Positions 22,493 to 33,979 of a stretch of 64,000 nucleotides of DNA are shown piece after piece. A model generated the notes under the pieces. That model was given only the letters and a program-made list of their open reading frames with translations. It was not told the origin of the DNA and ran no database searches. This DNA is from Eumeta japonica (Eukaryota > Arthropoda > Insecta > Lepidoptera > Psychidae), in the NCBI GenBank assembly GCA_005406025.1, contig BGZK01000855.1, positions 186,001 through 250,000 of the forward strand, read 5' to 3'. The stretch's first letter is position 1. The number at the start of each line of letters is the position of its first letter. The position numbers were made by a program, and so were the translations under genes.

Positions 22493-23125
22493 TTTAGGGT
22501 CCCGTACCTCAAAAGGAAAAAAACGGAACCCTTATAGGATCGCTTTGTTGTCCGTCCGTCTGTCTGTCAAGACCCTTTTTCTCAGGAAAGCGTAGAGGTT
22601 TCAAGCTGATATTTATATCAAATACTCAGGTCTACTGTCCCTTAGAGCTGTGAAAATATCAAACTTCTAAGCCACTGCAATCAAAAGATACAGCCGTTTA
22701 TGCAGCAAATTTTCGACACTCGCAAGGGAATCAAATTCTACAGGGTACTTCCCGAGAATTCAGAATCTTGAAATTTGGTACGAAGCAACGTCTTATAGCA
22801 CAAATAAAGGAAATATTGCGAAAACCATAAATTTTTAGTTTCATCATATAATAAAAATATTTTTAATAATTTTAAACTTATTACACCTTTTCTCATGAAT
22901 GCGTAGAGGTATTAAATTGAAATTCATATCAAATACTTAGATCTAATTGCCTTTAAGCTGTGAAAAAAAATTATAAACATAATTGTAGTTACCGCATTGA
23001 CCGCGATTTATCTCTATGTATGAGGACGGAACAACATTGTATTGCGTATGTACGTCGTACGTCTTAAGGATGCCGTGGCACATGGATCATGTAAAAAATA
23101 TTATTTAAATAACCCAGGCGCTGCA
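22493..23125 (+). repeat. GGTTCCGTACC dispersed repeat, 5' half of best-preserved copy
   Basis: Starts TTTTTAGGGTCCCGTACCTC, then AACGGAACCCTTATAGGATC, GTCCGTCCGTCTGTCTGTC, and TTAGAGCTGTGAAAATATC. The same order is seen in the 48060 and 51605 copies. Interrupted at about 23130 by a retrotransposon endonuclease fragment, after which its 3' half resumes. Confidence 0.7.
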
Positions 23126-23129
23126 AACG

Positions 23130-23480
23130 GCCATTGTGAATGTAACTGTATATAGGTCACCGTACTGTCAAATTAATTTTGCAATAAAATGCATAAATAC
23201 AATAATACACGGCAGCAACCTCACTAGGTATACTACATGTTCTCGTCTGATTGTTGTGGGAGATTTCAATATCGATTTTAGAATGAATCCCCAAAATGGT
23301 ATTTCCACATATTTTTCATCCATAAACATGTTTCCGTTAATAAACACTAGCACTACAAGAAGTAGTATAACTATAGATAACGTTTTTTCGAACTTCAATA
23401 TTCAATGTGGTACTATTCATACCTTTTTCAGACACCATTTACAGATCTGGTTCAAATTTAATACTTAATTTTTATTTTTG
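23130..23480 (+). pseudogene. non-LTR retrotransposon endonuclease fragment nested in a repeat
   Basis: The 110-codon frame has VYRSP, then IVVGDFNIDF (the catalytic GDFN block of apurinic-type endonucleases), TTRSSITIDNVFSNF (the R/T-S-x-x-T-x-IDN block) and HHLQIWF. The last replaces the usual SDHLPI catalytic block, so the active-site aspartate is lost. The domain would nick target DNA to prime reverse transcription. Only the endonuclease C-terminal half is present, with no RT following. Confidence 0.7.
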
Positions 23481-23835
23481 AACCAGATTTCTAAATAGAA
23501 ACTAAAAATCTTTATAAATAAATAACTTTGATAAAAGAACTTTTGCAAGACTGCTGCAAGGCTAGTGTAGGTATTTCAGTTATATCATAAAAAAAATGAT
23601 GTGTCTTAATATAAAATAAAGGATTACTGACACGATAAAGAGACCTTTGCCTTAAATTTATGCTCCTCCAGCTTTCCACATTGTAATGTTACGGACTTCA
23701 TTTTGCGATAAAAATACCATAACTATGACTCAATTGTCGTGATGGGTGAACTTTTACTTATATACCTACAGGTTTGTACGGAACCTTCGGTGTGCGAGTC
23801 CGACTCGCACTTGGCCGGTTTTTTTTGCTTAAAAA
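23481..23835 (+). repeat. GGTTCCGTACC dispersed repeat, 3' half
   Basis: Ends with GTACGGAACCTTCGGTGTGC, GAGTCCGACTCGCACTTGGC, then CGG and a T-run, the best-preserved 3' end of the family in the window. Confidence 0.7.
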
Positions 23836-24785
23836 CACTGGCTTAGAAAGTCAGTATTGTGTTGTTTGTTATAACGTTCATATAAAAACATTTATAAACG
23901 TAACATAAATGAAACTTATAAAATAAATATGTAAACAATAGTATCTCAACTCACGTCATGAATTGAAATAATTAATTTTAATAAAATAATCAAATAAATT
24001 CAATCACCTACCAATAAATATCAAATAATCAATCAAATAAATCACCTATTAACCTAAACAATCAAATAAATCTATCAACAACTCATTCCTAACCATTTAA
24101 ATCATCGATACTTTACTTAATCATCTAAAGTACACAAATGTTACACCTGATTCAGTTCATCAGGCCAATCACAATCATATCTAATAATATAACTCATGAT
24201 ATTAATCATAAATCGTTCCTATTTCGAGATGGGAACAAAGCATGATAACACAATATGTGTAGTGAAAATATATATAAATTTATAATAAAATCTTAAATTT
24301 AATATTTACAGACAGCCAAATTAGGGCCAATTTCTTATAGCATAGGATGTATTGTATACATTCCTTTTCCATTTTATTACGAATGGTCAAGCGTGCCCGT
24401 AAACAACGACACAAGTCCATGACAATTTATTTGAACTATAACTCGTTTTTTTTTCAATATTTTTTTTATTTACTTTTTTTAAATACTTATAGAAAAGCGC
24501 ATTAGTTGAATTAAAGACGTCAAGAAACGAAAGACTTTTTTTTTTAATTATTATTTTCAACGATACAAGGTCATCTAAAGAAGTCACTTACACGGCGTTT
24601 CTATGAACTCGAAATATATTTTAGGGTTTTTATTTGTAGACTTAAGAATCCGTTTTAGTACACACACACATATCACTCAGAAAATGGTCATAATAGATTC
24701 TTAGGACCTTAAAACGTCAAGATCTAACCAAAAATTGATTTTATAAAATTGAACTGAAACAGTACCTTTTAAATGTACAATTTTT
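23836..24785. other. AT-rich stretch with short local repeats
   Basis: Around 23985-24080 the word AATCAAATAAATC recurs four times. Otherwise unannotated. Confidence 0.35.
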
Positions 24786-25420
24786 TTTTTAATTTTTATA
24801 GCGAGATGTTAAAAAACATTTTTGAACACATTATTAATTTTGATCTACTTTACGGTAATCGACGTAATAATTAGAAAAAGATGAACGAATACCAAACATC
24901 AATCCACTAAGAATTTCAAAAGTTATCTTGAAAAAAACCTTTTTTTTTCAAAATAATATTGATTTGAAGATTTTGAACGAAACCAACGGATTTTACGTAG
25001 TTTGTTGCGATCGAAGTTGTTTCTTAAATGTAATGACTGTCTAGATTTTTTTAACTTATTGATAGAGTAGTTAAAAAAATATTCAAAAACATATTTTTTG
25101 AAAAAACTTTCTCCAACAATATCTTTTAATTTTTGATGCATTTTTAAACTATCGACGTTGTTTTTAAAGCAATACAACTGGAAATATTTTAAAATAAACG
25201 AAAAGCGAAAAGATAGAAATTAAAAAATATTAAAAAAACACTTTTTAAGAAATTATACTCCAATCATATCTCTTGAATAAATCAATCAAATTTTATGAAA
25301 TTTGCGGCAGTCCATTTAATTGTTTGGGGAATAGTCCTGATTAAATTTCGGTATCGATCGCTAGAGTAGTCTAAAAGTTATTTGGAAAAACCTTTTTTCT
25401 GAAAACTTTATTTTTGATAT
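24786..25420 (+). repeat. unclassified repeat with internal reiteration
   Basis: The first part (24830-24940) matches 18900-19080. The same types of words (TTTGAAAAAAACTT, AAAGTTATTTGGAAAAACC, a GAGTAGT-T element) return at 25055-25110 and 25360-25400, suggesting two or three degenerate units of about 250 bases. No coding potential. Confidence 0.4.
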
Positions 25421-26990
25421 ACTACATTACTTAGCTGGCAAAATTAGTTAAATGTTCGAGGAAGTCAGTTTGAGTAGACCCCATCGATTTTCGCAAACTG
25501 TCTTTCCGTCCGTTAGTTCGTTCAAAAGTTATGAGAGGTTTGCACACAAACCGAAAATCGGACTGAATACAGTAACTTCATTTTTCATAGCAGAAAGTTA
25601 AAAAATACTAACAAAGCCATGATCGCTTTTAAGGTCTCGCATCAACATCTCTTCTACTATGATCATTATTTTAAACTACACGTGACTCACATCCGATCCG
25701 AGACGTTGTAAGTCGAAGAGATGCAGACCTTTTTTCCTCTCCTTTCAATAACAAAATATCAGACAAGCGTTCGAACGATCGTGGAATCGTGTCTGTCCGT
25801 GCGCCGATCGGCAGCTAAAGAGTGTGAACAGGCATGGGCTCGGGAGGGGGGAGGTGTCGACGTGTTCGGAATCACGCGAAACAGGCGTGTTTTCCCATTT
25901 CATCGGCCGCCTGACGCGCATCCGGAATTTTTCGTTATTGGGAATTCCGACATCACGAATTATTACTATACTACAACAAAGGCGCTTGATTGAATAGTTA
26001 ATGTATTTTCGGTTATTCCCAAAAAAAAAAAACATTGGAGTATCTGAACGGATGTGGGATTATTTTTTAGCAAATACAACAAAAGAAGTGTGTGAAGATC
26101 GGGTTAAGCGGTAATCTCTGTCTGCCCCTCTAACAAATAAATATAGACTAAGTTAATGTTGTTACGCGACGATCGTACTATGAGTTTATAATTAAAAATT
26201 GAAATTTTAAAAGGGTAGGTGCATCGAAATAGAAACGCATGAAATATTCGTACATAAATAAAATGACCAAACGAAATTGGCTTGGCAGTAGGCGTGGCTT
26301 ACGATACGACAGCGGCTTCACCGCCGTACAGATGGATGTTCACGATATGTCCTTATTCTTTCTCTTTATGTCGTCAATGAGTCTCATCATTCACACTCTT
26401 TCTTTCTCTTTGCTTAAGAAATAACAGTGTCATTCGAAATTACATCTAAAAATGATAATAACTTGACCCTTTGTAAGAGACTTATTTGGTTTAAAAATAT
26501 GTCGTACATCCTCATTTACATTTGTGTGACTCTGTGCCACTAATGAACGTAAATTTGTTCAACGTAATAATTCTATGCTTTCTATTTCGATGGGTAGGTG
26601 CCATTAGAGAAGATAATCATCAAGATAAATACATCATCGAAATAAATAATTTTAAAAGAATCCTCGCGTGGTACATTAAGGAATAATATTAAAGAATAAA
26701 AAATATGAAATAATAGTTTGTCACAAACTATCAAAAATATTTCAAAGCATCTTCCCCCTTTCCTTTTTCAATTGATGTCGAGAAGTAATTAAGTTGGTGA
26801 TTGTAAAGAAACCCATTCCGTTTGTCATATAGTTACAAGAAAATAATGATTATTACAAGAGAATTATCAATTGGAAATATTAATCTGATCAGAAGCAAAA
26901 GAATAATAAGCCCTAATATGATATCTAACAAACGCATAACATTTAAATTTATTGATTTTTTTATTTAAATATTTCAAAAATTTTGTTTCA
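25421..26990. other. unannotated stretch including a CpG-rich patch
   Basis: 25690-25960 is CpG-rich (ATCGTGGAATCGTGTCTGTC, a GGGAGGGGGGAGG run, CGGCCGCCTGACGCGCATCC) and is open in both directions. It has no recognisable motif. The remainder is AT-rich. Confidence 0.35.
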
Positions 26991-27011
26991 ATTTTTATTT
27001 TATTATATTAT

Positions 27012-27060
27012 TGACACATACGCGCACGCACAGGTGCACAAGCGTGCACGCACGCACGAA
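27012..27060. repeat. degenerate (CA)n/(CACG)n microsatellite
   Basis: ACGCGCACGCACAGGTGCAC followed by similar units. Confidence 0.7.
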
Positions 27061-28360
27061 AATTGTAATTTAGCATGGATAGGTACATATATTAATCACG
27101 TCGTGAAAGAGGCAAAATAGAATTGCAAAAATATTTTTTTTTACCGACCTCCCCATACGTAAAGTGTGGATGTTCTTTTTCTCCTAGCACAACAGTCTAA
27201 AAGAATTTTTTCAGGTGTGGATTTCTGCACGCAGGTTCCAAAACATTTGCTCGGTTTCTTTCAATTTGTTTTCAATTTCATGCATTTACTTCAAATGTTG
27301 AATTTTTACCTTAATCACAAAGAAAGGGACTTACATCCTTCTGCGACGGACAATTAATGAATAGCAATCACATCTCTCCACAAAAAAAAGAGATTCGTAT
27401 CTACATACATTCACAATTAGCTAAGGAAATGTCCTCGGAAATCTTTTAATATTCTATCTCTTTAAGCCAATATTTTCACAAAACACATTTTCAACAGTAA
27501 TTTCTTCATCTCGGATCTCGCGAAACGAAAGAAGAAAACCTCCGAGAGATATTAATTAAATTGTAAAACTGATTAAAAACTTTTAACGAAATTAATTAAC
27601 TTGTGATGTAATTATTCCCGTCCTTTGATCTCCCCGAAATCATCTCGGACGAGTCTTATACAGGCCCTCACAATTATTTTATACTTGTGTTTCTACAGTC
27701 TTGATTTTTATTTTAATTAAATTAGTCCTACAAATATTTATACACCTTTTTTAAGTCCGTTTATACACTCTCAAATAGTACCGTATTAATTTTTGGCTAC
27801 GTTATTTAACTATTTGTTAGCGGCAATTCAACAATTTGACTCGCTTTTTGAGTCAAAGTGCGGTATTGAAAAAATTAAAAGGCAAACTAATGTTTGTCTT
27901 TTAATTTTATTGACCTTCTTCTATCTCCGTTTCTTCTTATAAATTGTTTCGATTATACTATGAATTTGTTACTGATTTTTTGCAAATGTAGCTTAAAAAA
28001 TGAAAGAATACGGTTCAAAATATAGAATTACCCTTTGTCGATATCATCCTCGGAAATGTAATTAAAATCGCTTTTAAATATCATTCTTCATCCTGTTTCC
28101 AGAATTGGCTTCGGGTTCTGTGACGTTTTCGATAACAATATCGAATGCTGCCTGAGACCGCGTGTCTCATTCAATGTGAGTGTATTTTACGTTATAACAT
28201 ATTTTTTTGATTTCATTTCAGTGAGTTGACGAAACTTTGCATTAGACTTGTACTTTAGACATAATAAGGTAATTTTTCTATAGATTATATAATTTTTTTG
28301 ATCATGTATACATATTGCATTAAATGAATAAGGATCGCTAACTTCAGTAGAATAATTTTC
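27061..28360. other. unannotated AT-rich stretch
   Basis: No gene. Contains the hairpin at 27871 and a moderately GC-rich block at 28080-28180 with no recognised content. Confidence 0.35.
27871..27908. repeat. 17-bp hairpin with four-base loop
   Basis: AAAATTAAAAGGCAAAC pairs with GTTTGTCTTTTAATTTT, with one G-T wobble if read as plus-strand RNA, across the loop TAAT. Weaker pairing extends outwards (GGTATTGAA / TATTGACC). A 7-bp hairpin (TTGACTC/GAGTCAA) lies just upstream at about 27837-27856. Confidence 0.55.
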
Positions 28361-28364
28361 GTGC

Positions 28365-28985
28365 TGCAGAAGCGGGCCGTTCGCGCAATTTACAAGCTCG
28401 GACCTCGTACATCGTTTAGAAATAAGTTTAAGGAAGTTGGAATTTTAACCCTGGTATCTCAATTCGTTTATGAAAATTTATTATATGTAAAAAAAAAATT
28501 TAGAAATGTTTAAAAGAAATAGTAGTCGACATAATCTCAATACCAGAAATAAAAATAAACTGAATTCACATGTTAGTCGACTAAGTAAATTCTCAAATTC
28601 ATTTAGAGGGCTCTGTGTGCGCCTATTCAATAAGGTTCCTGTAGATATACAAGATTTACCTACATAAATTTAAGAGTGTTATCAAACAATCACTCAGTAA
28701 AAAGGGTACTATGCAATTTCTGAATATTTAGAAGACAAAATCAATGGGCATAAGCGGCTCGACTTCTTACTGGGCTGTCATTCTTAATGGTTCCGTATTT
28801 GTTTTGGCTATGTATGTGCAAATTAGAAAAGAGCTACCCTTAAGTTTCTTGCTCGTTCTTCTTGAGGGAAAACTGCCTTCCGAACGAGCAGTAAAGTGTA
28901 AATTCGCAAAAAATTATGACGTATTTCAAGTATTATTTTGTGACCTATGAAACAAAGATATTTTGAATTTGAATTTGAAATTTGA
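28365..28985 (+). pseudogene. Jockey/CR1-like non-LTR retrotransposon relic, RT C-terminus and 3' end (copy 2)
   Basis: CTGCAGAAGCGGGCCGTTCG encodes LQKRAVR, and the frame continues AIYKLGPRTS and VGILTL. It is then lost and followed by an untranslated tail with AAGTTTCTTGCTCGTTCTTC. The element ends in a TTGAATTTGAATTTGAAATT-type tail. The whole 600 bases aligns by eye with 280-925, so both belong to one 5'-truncated family. This copy is better preserved at the 3' end. Confidence 0.7.
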
Positions 28986-29335
28986 AATAAAAGTTAACGG
29001 ATTTGTTTGCGACGTTCAATAACCGTTTGGAGAAATTTCTCTAATCGTATCCTTAATTCGGGAAAAAATTCCCTCTAGCTTCAATCAATAGCGGGAAATA
29101 CTATTCATTCCATACCATAGAGCATTTAATTCATCAATCTCAATCAATCCATGCCGGGACAGCATGAAGGATTTAAGGTTCACGTCTCTCAATCTAAACC
29201 GGTCCTAGGGGGTTAACCTCACTCGCAGGGTTATCGAAAACTGACACACAACAACAGAACTATGTATCGGCCATCGTTTTCGGAACAATTATTTTGAAAC
29301 TTAATATATCCCATCCCATCCTGCAATAGGGTCAC
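28986..29335. other. unannotated stretch
   Basis: Mixed composition, no motif recognised. Confidence 0.35.
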
Positions 29336-29339
29336 CTCT

Positions 29340-29760
29340 CAACCGCGTCGGTATCGTCGCTTCATCTATCACCATAGACTACGAGGAATTAATCGTTTGC
29401 GAGGGAACCGTACAAGATAAGCGTACGTCTCGGACGGATTCATTTTACGGCCGATGGACCGTGAACGCCTCGCTTTACCGTGCTCCGAACCTTTTCGAGA
29501 CGGGGGAACGGATCGTTTCTTGAACTCCATTAGCTTTAAAACGTTAGCGGACAATGTAAACACGTTTAGTAGTTTTTGAAGTTTATCTTCTTAATTCGAT
29601 GTATAAATCCTGGCGGGCGGTTCCACAAAATTGCGGATTGCGAACACGTTCTGTTTAACCCCTCGAGGCTGCGAGCCGCGCAGAATCATTTAGACTCGCG
29701 CGCTCCTTTGCAGTCCATTAAGTTGAACGCCTTGGCAAAGATTAGCTTTAGAAACTAGAC
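29340..29760. other. GC/CpG-rich patch, candidate conserved element
   Basis: About 420 bases of near-balanced composition with many CpGs, AT-rich on both sides. Both strands have open frames of 60-64 codons without motifs. No terminal repeats or transposon words. The composition and lack of repeat features would fit regulatory DNA of a nearby gene, but this is inference. Confidence 0.35.
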
Positions 29761-29918
29761 GAAATAACATGAATGGATGAAATGCTCTGAAAAACGAGAG
29801 CAAAAGTCAAATTTCCTGTTCCGGTTTCGAAACATAGTAATAATTTACCGATGCAATGGTTTGCTGTTTGATTTTGAGGATATGAGCAAACTATTGTTGT
29901 AGTTGAATGATATTCCTA

Positions 29919-30000
29919 TACACACACACATACACACACACACATACACACACACACACATACACACGCACGTACACACATGCGCACGCACGCACGCGCG
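29919..30000. repeat. (CA)n microsatellite
   Basis: About 80 bases of CACACATACACACA-type units passing into CACGCACGCG. The open frame across it, rich in His and Thr, is an artefact of the repeat. Confidence 0.85.
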
Positions 30001-30077
30001 TACTCTTGAGCATGAGTTTTTGTCAACTCTTTTCTATGTTTCACCATCTAATCCGTACTCTCTTGATTTTCGTCTGA

Positions 30078-30320
30078 TCGGCTCCTAGACGTGAGTTTGA
30101 CGGTATTACAAACATAAATGGAACACGGGCTCACATTCGCGAGATTGAGCATGGAGACTGGATGCTTCACATGCCATCTACTCCTAGCCTACCTATCACA
30201 TTAGGAGCGCGACCTCAACCTCCGGCGAGTTTTTCGCGACCTCTACCTTCAACGAGTCACGAGGGGAAAAACGAGGGCGCAGTGAATCAAGTACGGAGGT
30301 GGACAGCTGCTGTAAGATGA
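30078..30320 (+). other. open GC-richer frame of about 80 codons, possibly gag-derived
   Basis: A frame without stops reads EFDGITNINGTRAHIREI and later a Pro/Ser-rich stretch. It lies directly upstream of the gypsy-like protease relic in the same orientation and has similar composition. It may be the end of that element's gag, but I recognise no zinc knuckle or capsid motif. Confidence 0.3.
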
Positions 30321-30369
30321 AGCCATCCACCAAGCGAATACCGGCAGCACGTACGTAATGGTTGCGGTA

Positions 30370-31140
30370 AAAAAATGTAATGTGGTCGCTATATTAGATT
30401 AGATTCTGGGGCTGATGTGAGCTGTGTCAACGCAAATATTTTAAACATTACTAATGTTAGTGAATTATCAAACTCCCATGTTGTATTGAAAGGGGTGAGT
30501 GGGTCAATTTTAGACTTTACCGGGATTACGTCACTTGACTTTTCTATAAATAAAACCAAATTTAATCACATATTTTATGTTGTAAAGAATTTTTAGATTT
30601 TTTGAATTTTTTATAGAATTTGTAGATTTAATTTTGGGGACGGACTTTATCAGGAAAAAGCCAGTTGTACTAGATGATAATGAAAATAAACTTCTTTTCA
30701 GAAAGAAAGAATTTCAATCACTGCTCGTGTATCACACGCCGGCACGCACAAAACAGAAGTTGGCGTCAGCTGTGATGACGTATTTCGAGGATATGGGGAA
30801 ACTTTTGGAGAATTTTGCAATGCCTTGAGATATGTGCTCTTTAGGTTAATGGAAGCGAATTTTGCGGTGAAATCATTGAAATGTAGCTTTGGGTATGAAT
30901 CAGTGACAGTTCTAGGTTATGAAGTTAGTGAAGAGGGAGTCAAACCTTCCAGAAAGAAGTTAAATGCTGTTTAACAATAAGAGAGACCGACAACTATGAA
31001 GAATATAAAATCATTTATAGGTCTCACATCCTATTTTAGGATATTCATAGAGAATTACGCACAAATTACTTTGTCATTAATAAAATTATCAAAAAAGTAT
31101 AATAAAAAGTCATTAGTCAGAGAAATGCCAAACGTCATTT
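30370..31140 (+). pseudogene. gypsy-like LTR retrotransposon pol relic (protease and RT fragments)
   Basis: The protease part shows LDSGADVSCV (30395-30425), the aspartic-protease active-site block, and ILGTDFI near 30630, the flap-distal ILG block. The sequence then jumps to the C-terminal RT region: KCSFGYESVTVLGYEVSEEG (30870-30935), followed by RPTTMKNIKSFIGLTSYFR (30990-31040), the start of the connection/RNase H region. The RT palm, including the YxDD block, is missing, so an internal deletion joined protease to late RT. Stops and frameshifts abound. No LTRs or primer-binding site were found. Family: Ty3/gypsy type. Confidence 0.7.
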
Positions 31141-31347
31141 GAAATGTTAAAGAAATGCTTATGTAATCCTCCATCACCATGGAACATAGCTCTGGGGGTT
31201 ATTCTTCGGACCCTTGGTGAAGTCCAGGAATTTAATTATTCAAATAAAAGGAGAAGACCAGTGTGTTTCTATCACTATCCACTTTCTATCACTATCGAGG
31301 CTTTTACACCTGGGCATGAGCCCTTCGTCTACTTTTTCCCTTCTCCT

Positions 31348-31387
<40 letters not shown>

Positions 31388-31410
31388 ATGTGTATATATA
31401 CACATATTAT
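31348..31410. repeat. (CA)n(TA)n microsatellite
   Basis: About 15 CA units followed by TATATA words. Confidence 0.85.
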
Positions 31411-31440
31411 ATTTATTTTACATATAATCTTCTTCTAATT

Positions 31441-32390
31441 TGTGCGTAGGCCTCAACCGGGAGTGGTAAAGCATAATTTTAACAGTTTTCAATATAACTG
31501 CACAACACATTACGTTTTAAGTCCTTGAAACGTTACCGGTTTCTGTTCGTGTTACGTTCTCGATACCCATTACAAGTATCACGGACGGCAAAGACGGCAG
31601 AAGACATTATTTCTTGAACTTCATCCTAATAACCGTAAATATTACACCGACCAGAGCATCGCTCAAATACGTCCAGTGAGAAGGTTGTGGATTTGTGCGT
31701 GTTCAAACAGAGACACGACAATAGTATAAGTTTTACTACGTTTTCGGTTCTTTCCACATTCATTAATTTTACTTTCCACATTCATTGTTGAATTTACAAA
31801 AATATTAAATGCACAAATTTATTTCACCCAATCTCTCGTAATGTACGTAAGTATTTTGCAAATCCATTAAATGTTTTCACGCCTTGCTTGGAATTTCCAA
31901 CGCGAGAATAAATGCGATGGAACCGATTACTTATTTCCAACAGATTGCTCTTAGAATAAACATCAGATAAGAGATTTACGGCCCGCGAAGGCGCGTACAT
32001 TTGGTTTCCTTGATAATAATGGATTTTAATATTACTTTCCTTTAATACCGTTTCATTATTAGAGTTTCGTAGTACCGTGCACTGATTAAGGGACTAATTT
32101 ATTTTTATACAATATTGTTTTTTTATATTTGTTTTTACATATTAAATCATAAGAATAATAAATTAGATATTAATGTACAGTTACAAGTTATATAATTTTA
32201 CCATAGACCTAAAAAAGAAACAGTGAGTTAAAACAAAAATTAGTTTTAATTGAAAGCAACACAGTAGTAGTCTAGTTTTAGATGCTATTACTCAATCTAT
32301 CCGGTAGATAACATCAAAAAATATATAATGTAACCGAAACTGGATTATCATTGACTGCCATGACAGGATAAAGACATGACTTGCGACTTA
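31441..32390. other. unannotated stretch
   Basis: Balanced composition around 31500-31700 and 31870-32090, AT-rich after 32100. No gene or repeat recognised. Confidence 0.35.
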
Positions 32391-32394
32391 GGAC

Positions 32395-33545
32395 GATTAA
32401 ATCAAATCAAATCCAAATCAAAAATACCTTTATTTCGTAGGTAATAGAAATTACACTTGGAATGTCTCATAAACAACTGTTTTCGACATTAACATTACCA
32501 CCCATTCCAAATGCTGATTCACCATGAGAAGAATGGGCAAGAAACTCAAAGTTTGCTCTTTTTTACTTATCGATACAAAATATTGAATAATTAATAGTTT
32601 AGTACATCACTTAGTAATAACATGAAGCAACCTGATAGCCGAGCAGTTCAATCCCATGGGATTTTTTAAGATAGTCAAATAAATTGTAATAACTCTTGCC
32701 ATATAATTTTCTTTTAACGAAATGTTTAAATTCATAAAAGGGTAAATTTTTAATTTCAGCTGGGATCTCATTATGAAAACGCACACATTGCCTCTTAAAC
32801 GGTTTATTAACTTTGCTTAGACGGGTTTTATGTGCATCCAGATCATTCTCATGTCTAGTGTTAAAGTTATGGATTTCACACTCCTTTTTGCAACGATTCT
32901 ATATGTCTCTTGACATATATCACGTGTTCATATAGGTATTGTGATGTTAAAGTTAGGATATTAATTTCTTTAAATTTTTCTTTGAGAGATGTCATTGGTT
33001 TCGAATCATAAATAGCACGAATAGCTCGCTTTTGCAGCACGAAAATTGTTTAACATCGGTTGCGTGACCCCATAACAAAATTCCATAGGTCATGAGACCA
33101 CGAAAAAAACTGAAATGAACTAGTCTAGCGGTGCTTTCATATGTAAGTCGTCGAATTCTTTTCACTACATATTCTGCAGAACTAAGCCTTTTCGTCAATC
33201 TCGTAATATGAGAATTCTAACGCAATTTAGTATCTAAAGTGAAACCAAGGAATAAGGTCGTGTCCACAATATCCAGTATCTCGTTTTTACGTTGCCATTG
33301 ACTGGTTTAGCATTAGTCTAGAAAAATTAAACTAGTTTTATTTTCTTCTCAATGAGAAGAAGATTATTAATACTAAACCACTCAACTATTTCAGAGAGGG
33401 TACTGTTTACTTCGTCAAAAGCTGGTTGTTCTTTATTAATATTAAAAAGTAAAGAAGTATCATTAGCAAACAACACAATCCCATGCACATTTTTGAAGAA
33501 CATGATCTGAAGAACATCATTTTAAAGCGCCGCCTAGATTATTTC
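32395..33545 (-). pseudogene. Jockey/CR1-like non-LTR retrotransposon relic, RT palm to 3' end (copy 3)
   Basis: Reading the minus strand from 33540: GIVLFANDTSLLFNI is the RT catalytic block, normally FADD, here with the second-last acidic residue changed to Asn. It is followed by EVNSTLSEIVEWFSINNLLL. Then comes the 68-codon frame at 33198-32992 with AEYVVKRIRRLT and FFRGLMTYGILLWGHATDV, which precedes the LQKRA block degraded near 33030. The 3' untranslated part has AGTTTCTTGCCCATTCTTCTC and an ATTTGATTTGATTT-type tail at 32395. It is related to but distinct from copies 1 and 2. Broken and catalytically mutated. Confidence 0.75.
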
Positions 33546-33559
33546 AAATCAATTTTCTT

Positions 33560-33975
33560 TACATAGATTGGCCTACGTCGAGGTGTAATTGGTTATTATT
33601 AGTGTAGATAAAGTTTTTTGATAGAATAGAGGCAAGACTGTAGCGTCCTCGTTGGCTTTGGTCTACGCCAGACTAATAACTATCGAAAGATCCGTATTTG
33701 ATGACCTCACCACTTACTTTTCTTTTAGTTTCATTCGCTAATAGAACATTGAGTCTTCTGTCTTTCATCAGTTTGAAGACATCATTAATTTTATCATCCG
33801 TTCCTCCACACATATTCAGAATACAAACAGACCTCTCTAATTCGCGTCTCGATCTTCTGGAGAACTAGACGTGACGGGTGGCGAATGCCATCGTCACAAT
33901 CGAGTCTGTAGTTCCCGAGTCCCTGATGCGGAAATTTTACGAAAATCCGATTTATTGTTATCCATCTACTCTAGA
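33560..33975 (-). pseudogene. RTE-like non-LTR retrotransposon relic, N-terminal and endonuclease start
   Basis: On the minus strand the order ELQTRL..RWHSPPVTSSSP, a basic stretch, then LFVF.ICVEERMIKLMMSSN followed by TEDSMF and RMKLKEK aligns with the conserved opening of a widespread lepidopteran RTE-type polyprotein (motifs LRRWHSPPVT, ILNMCG, DDKI, VNETK). Numerous stops. It lies upstream of, and in the same orientation as, copy 3 above, but the two are different families. Confidence 0.5.
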
Positions 33976-33979
33976 AGCT

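Noticed and set aside
29903..30088. His/Thr-rich 61-codon frame
   Set aside because: Translation of a (CA)n microsatellite.
31144..31449. 101-codon frame after the gypsy-like relic
   Set aside because: The first residues may be element-derived, but most of it runs through a (CA)n tract and AT-rich DNA.
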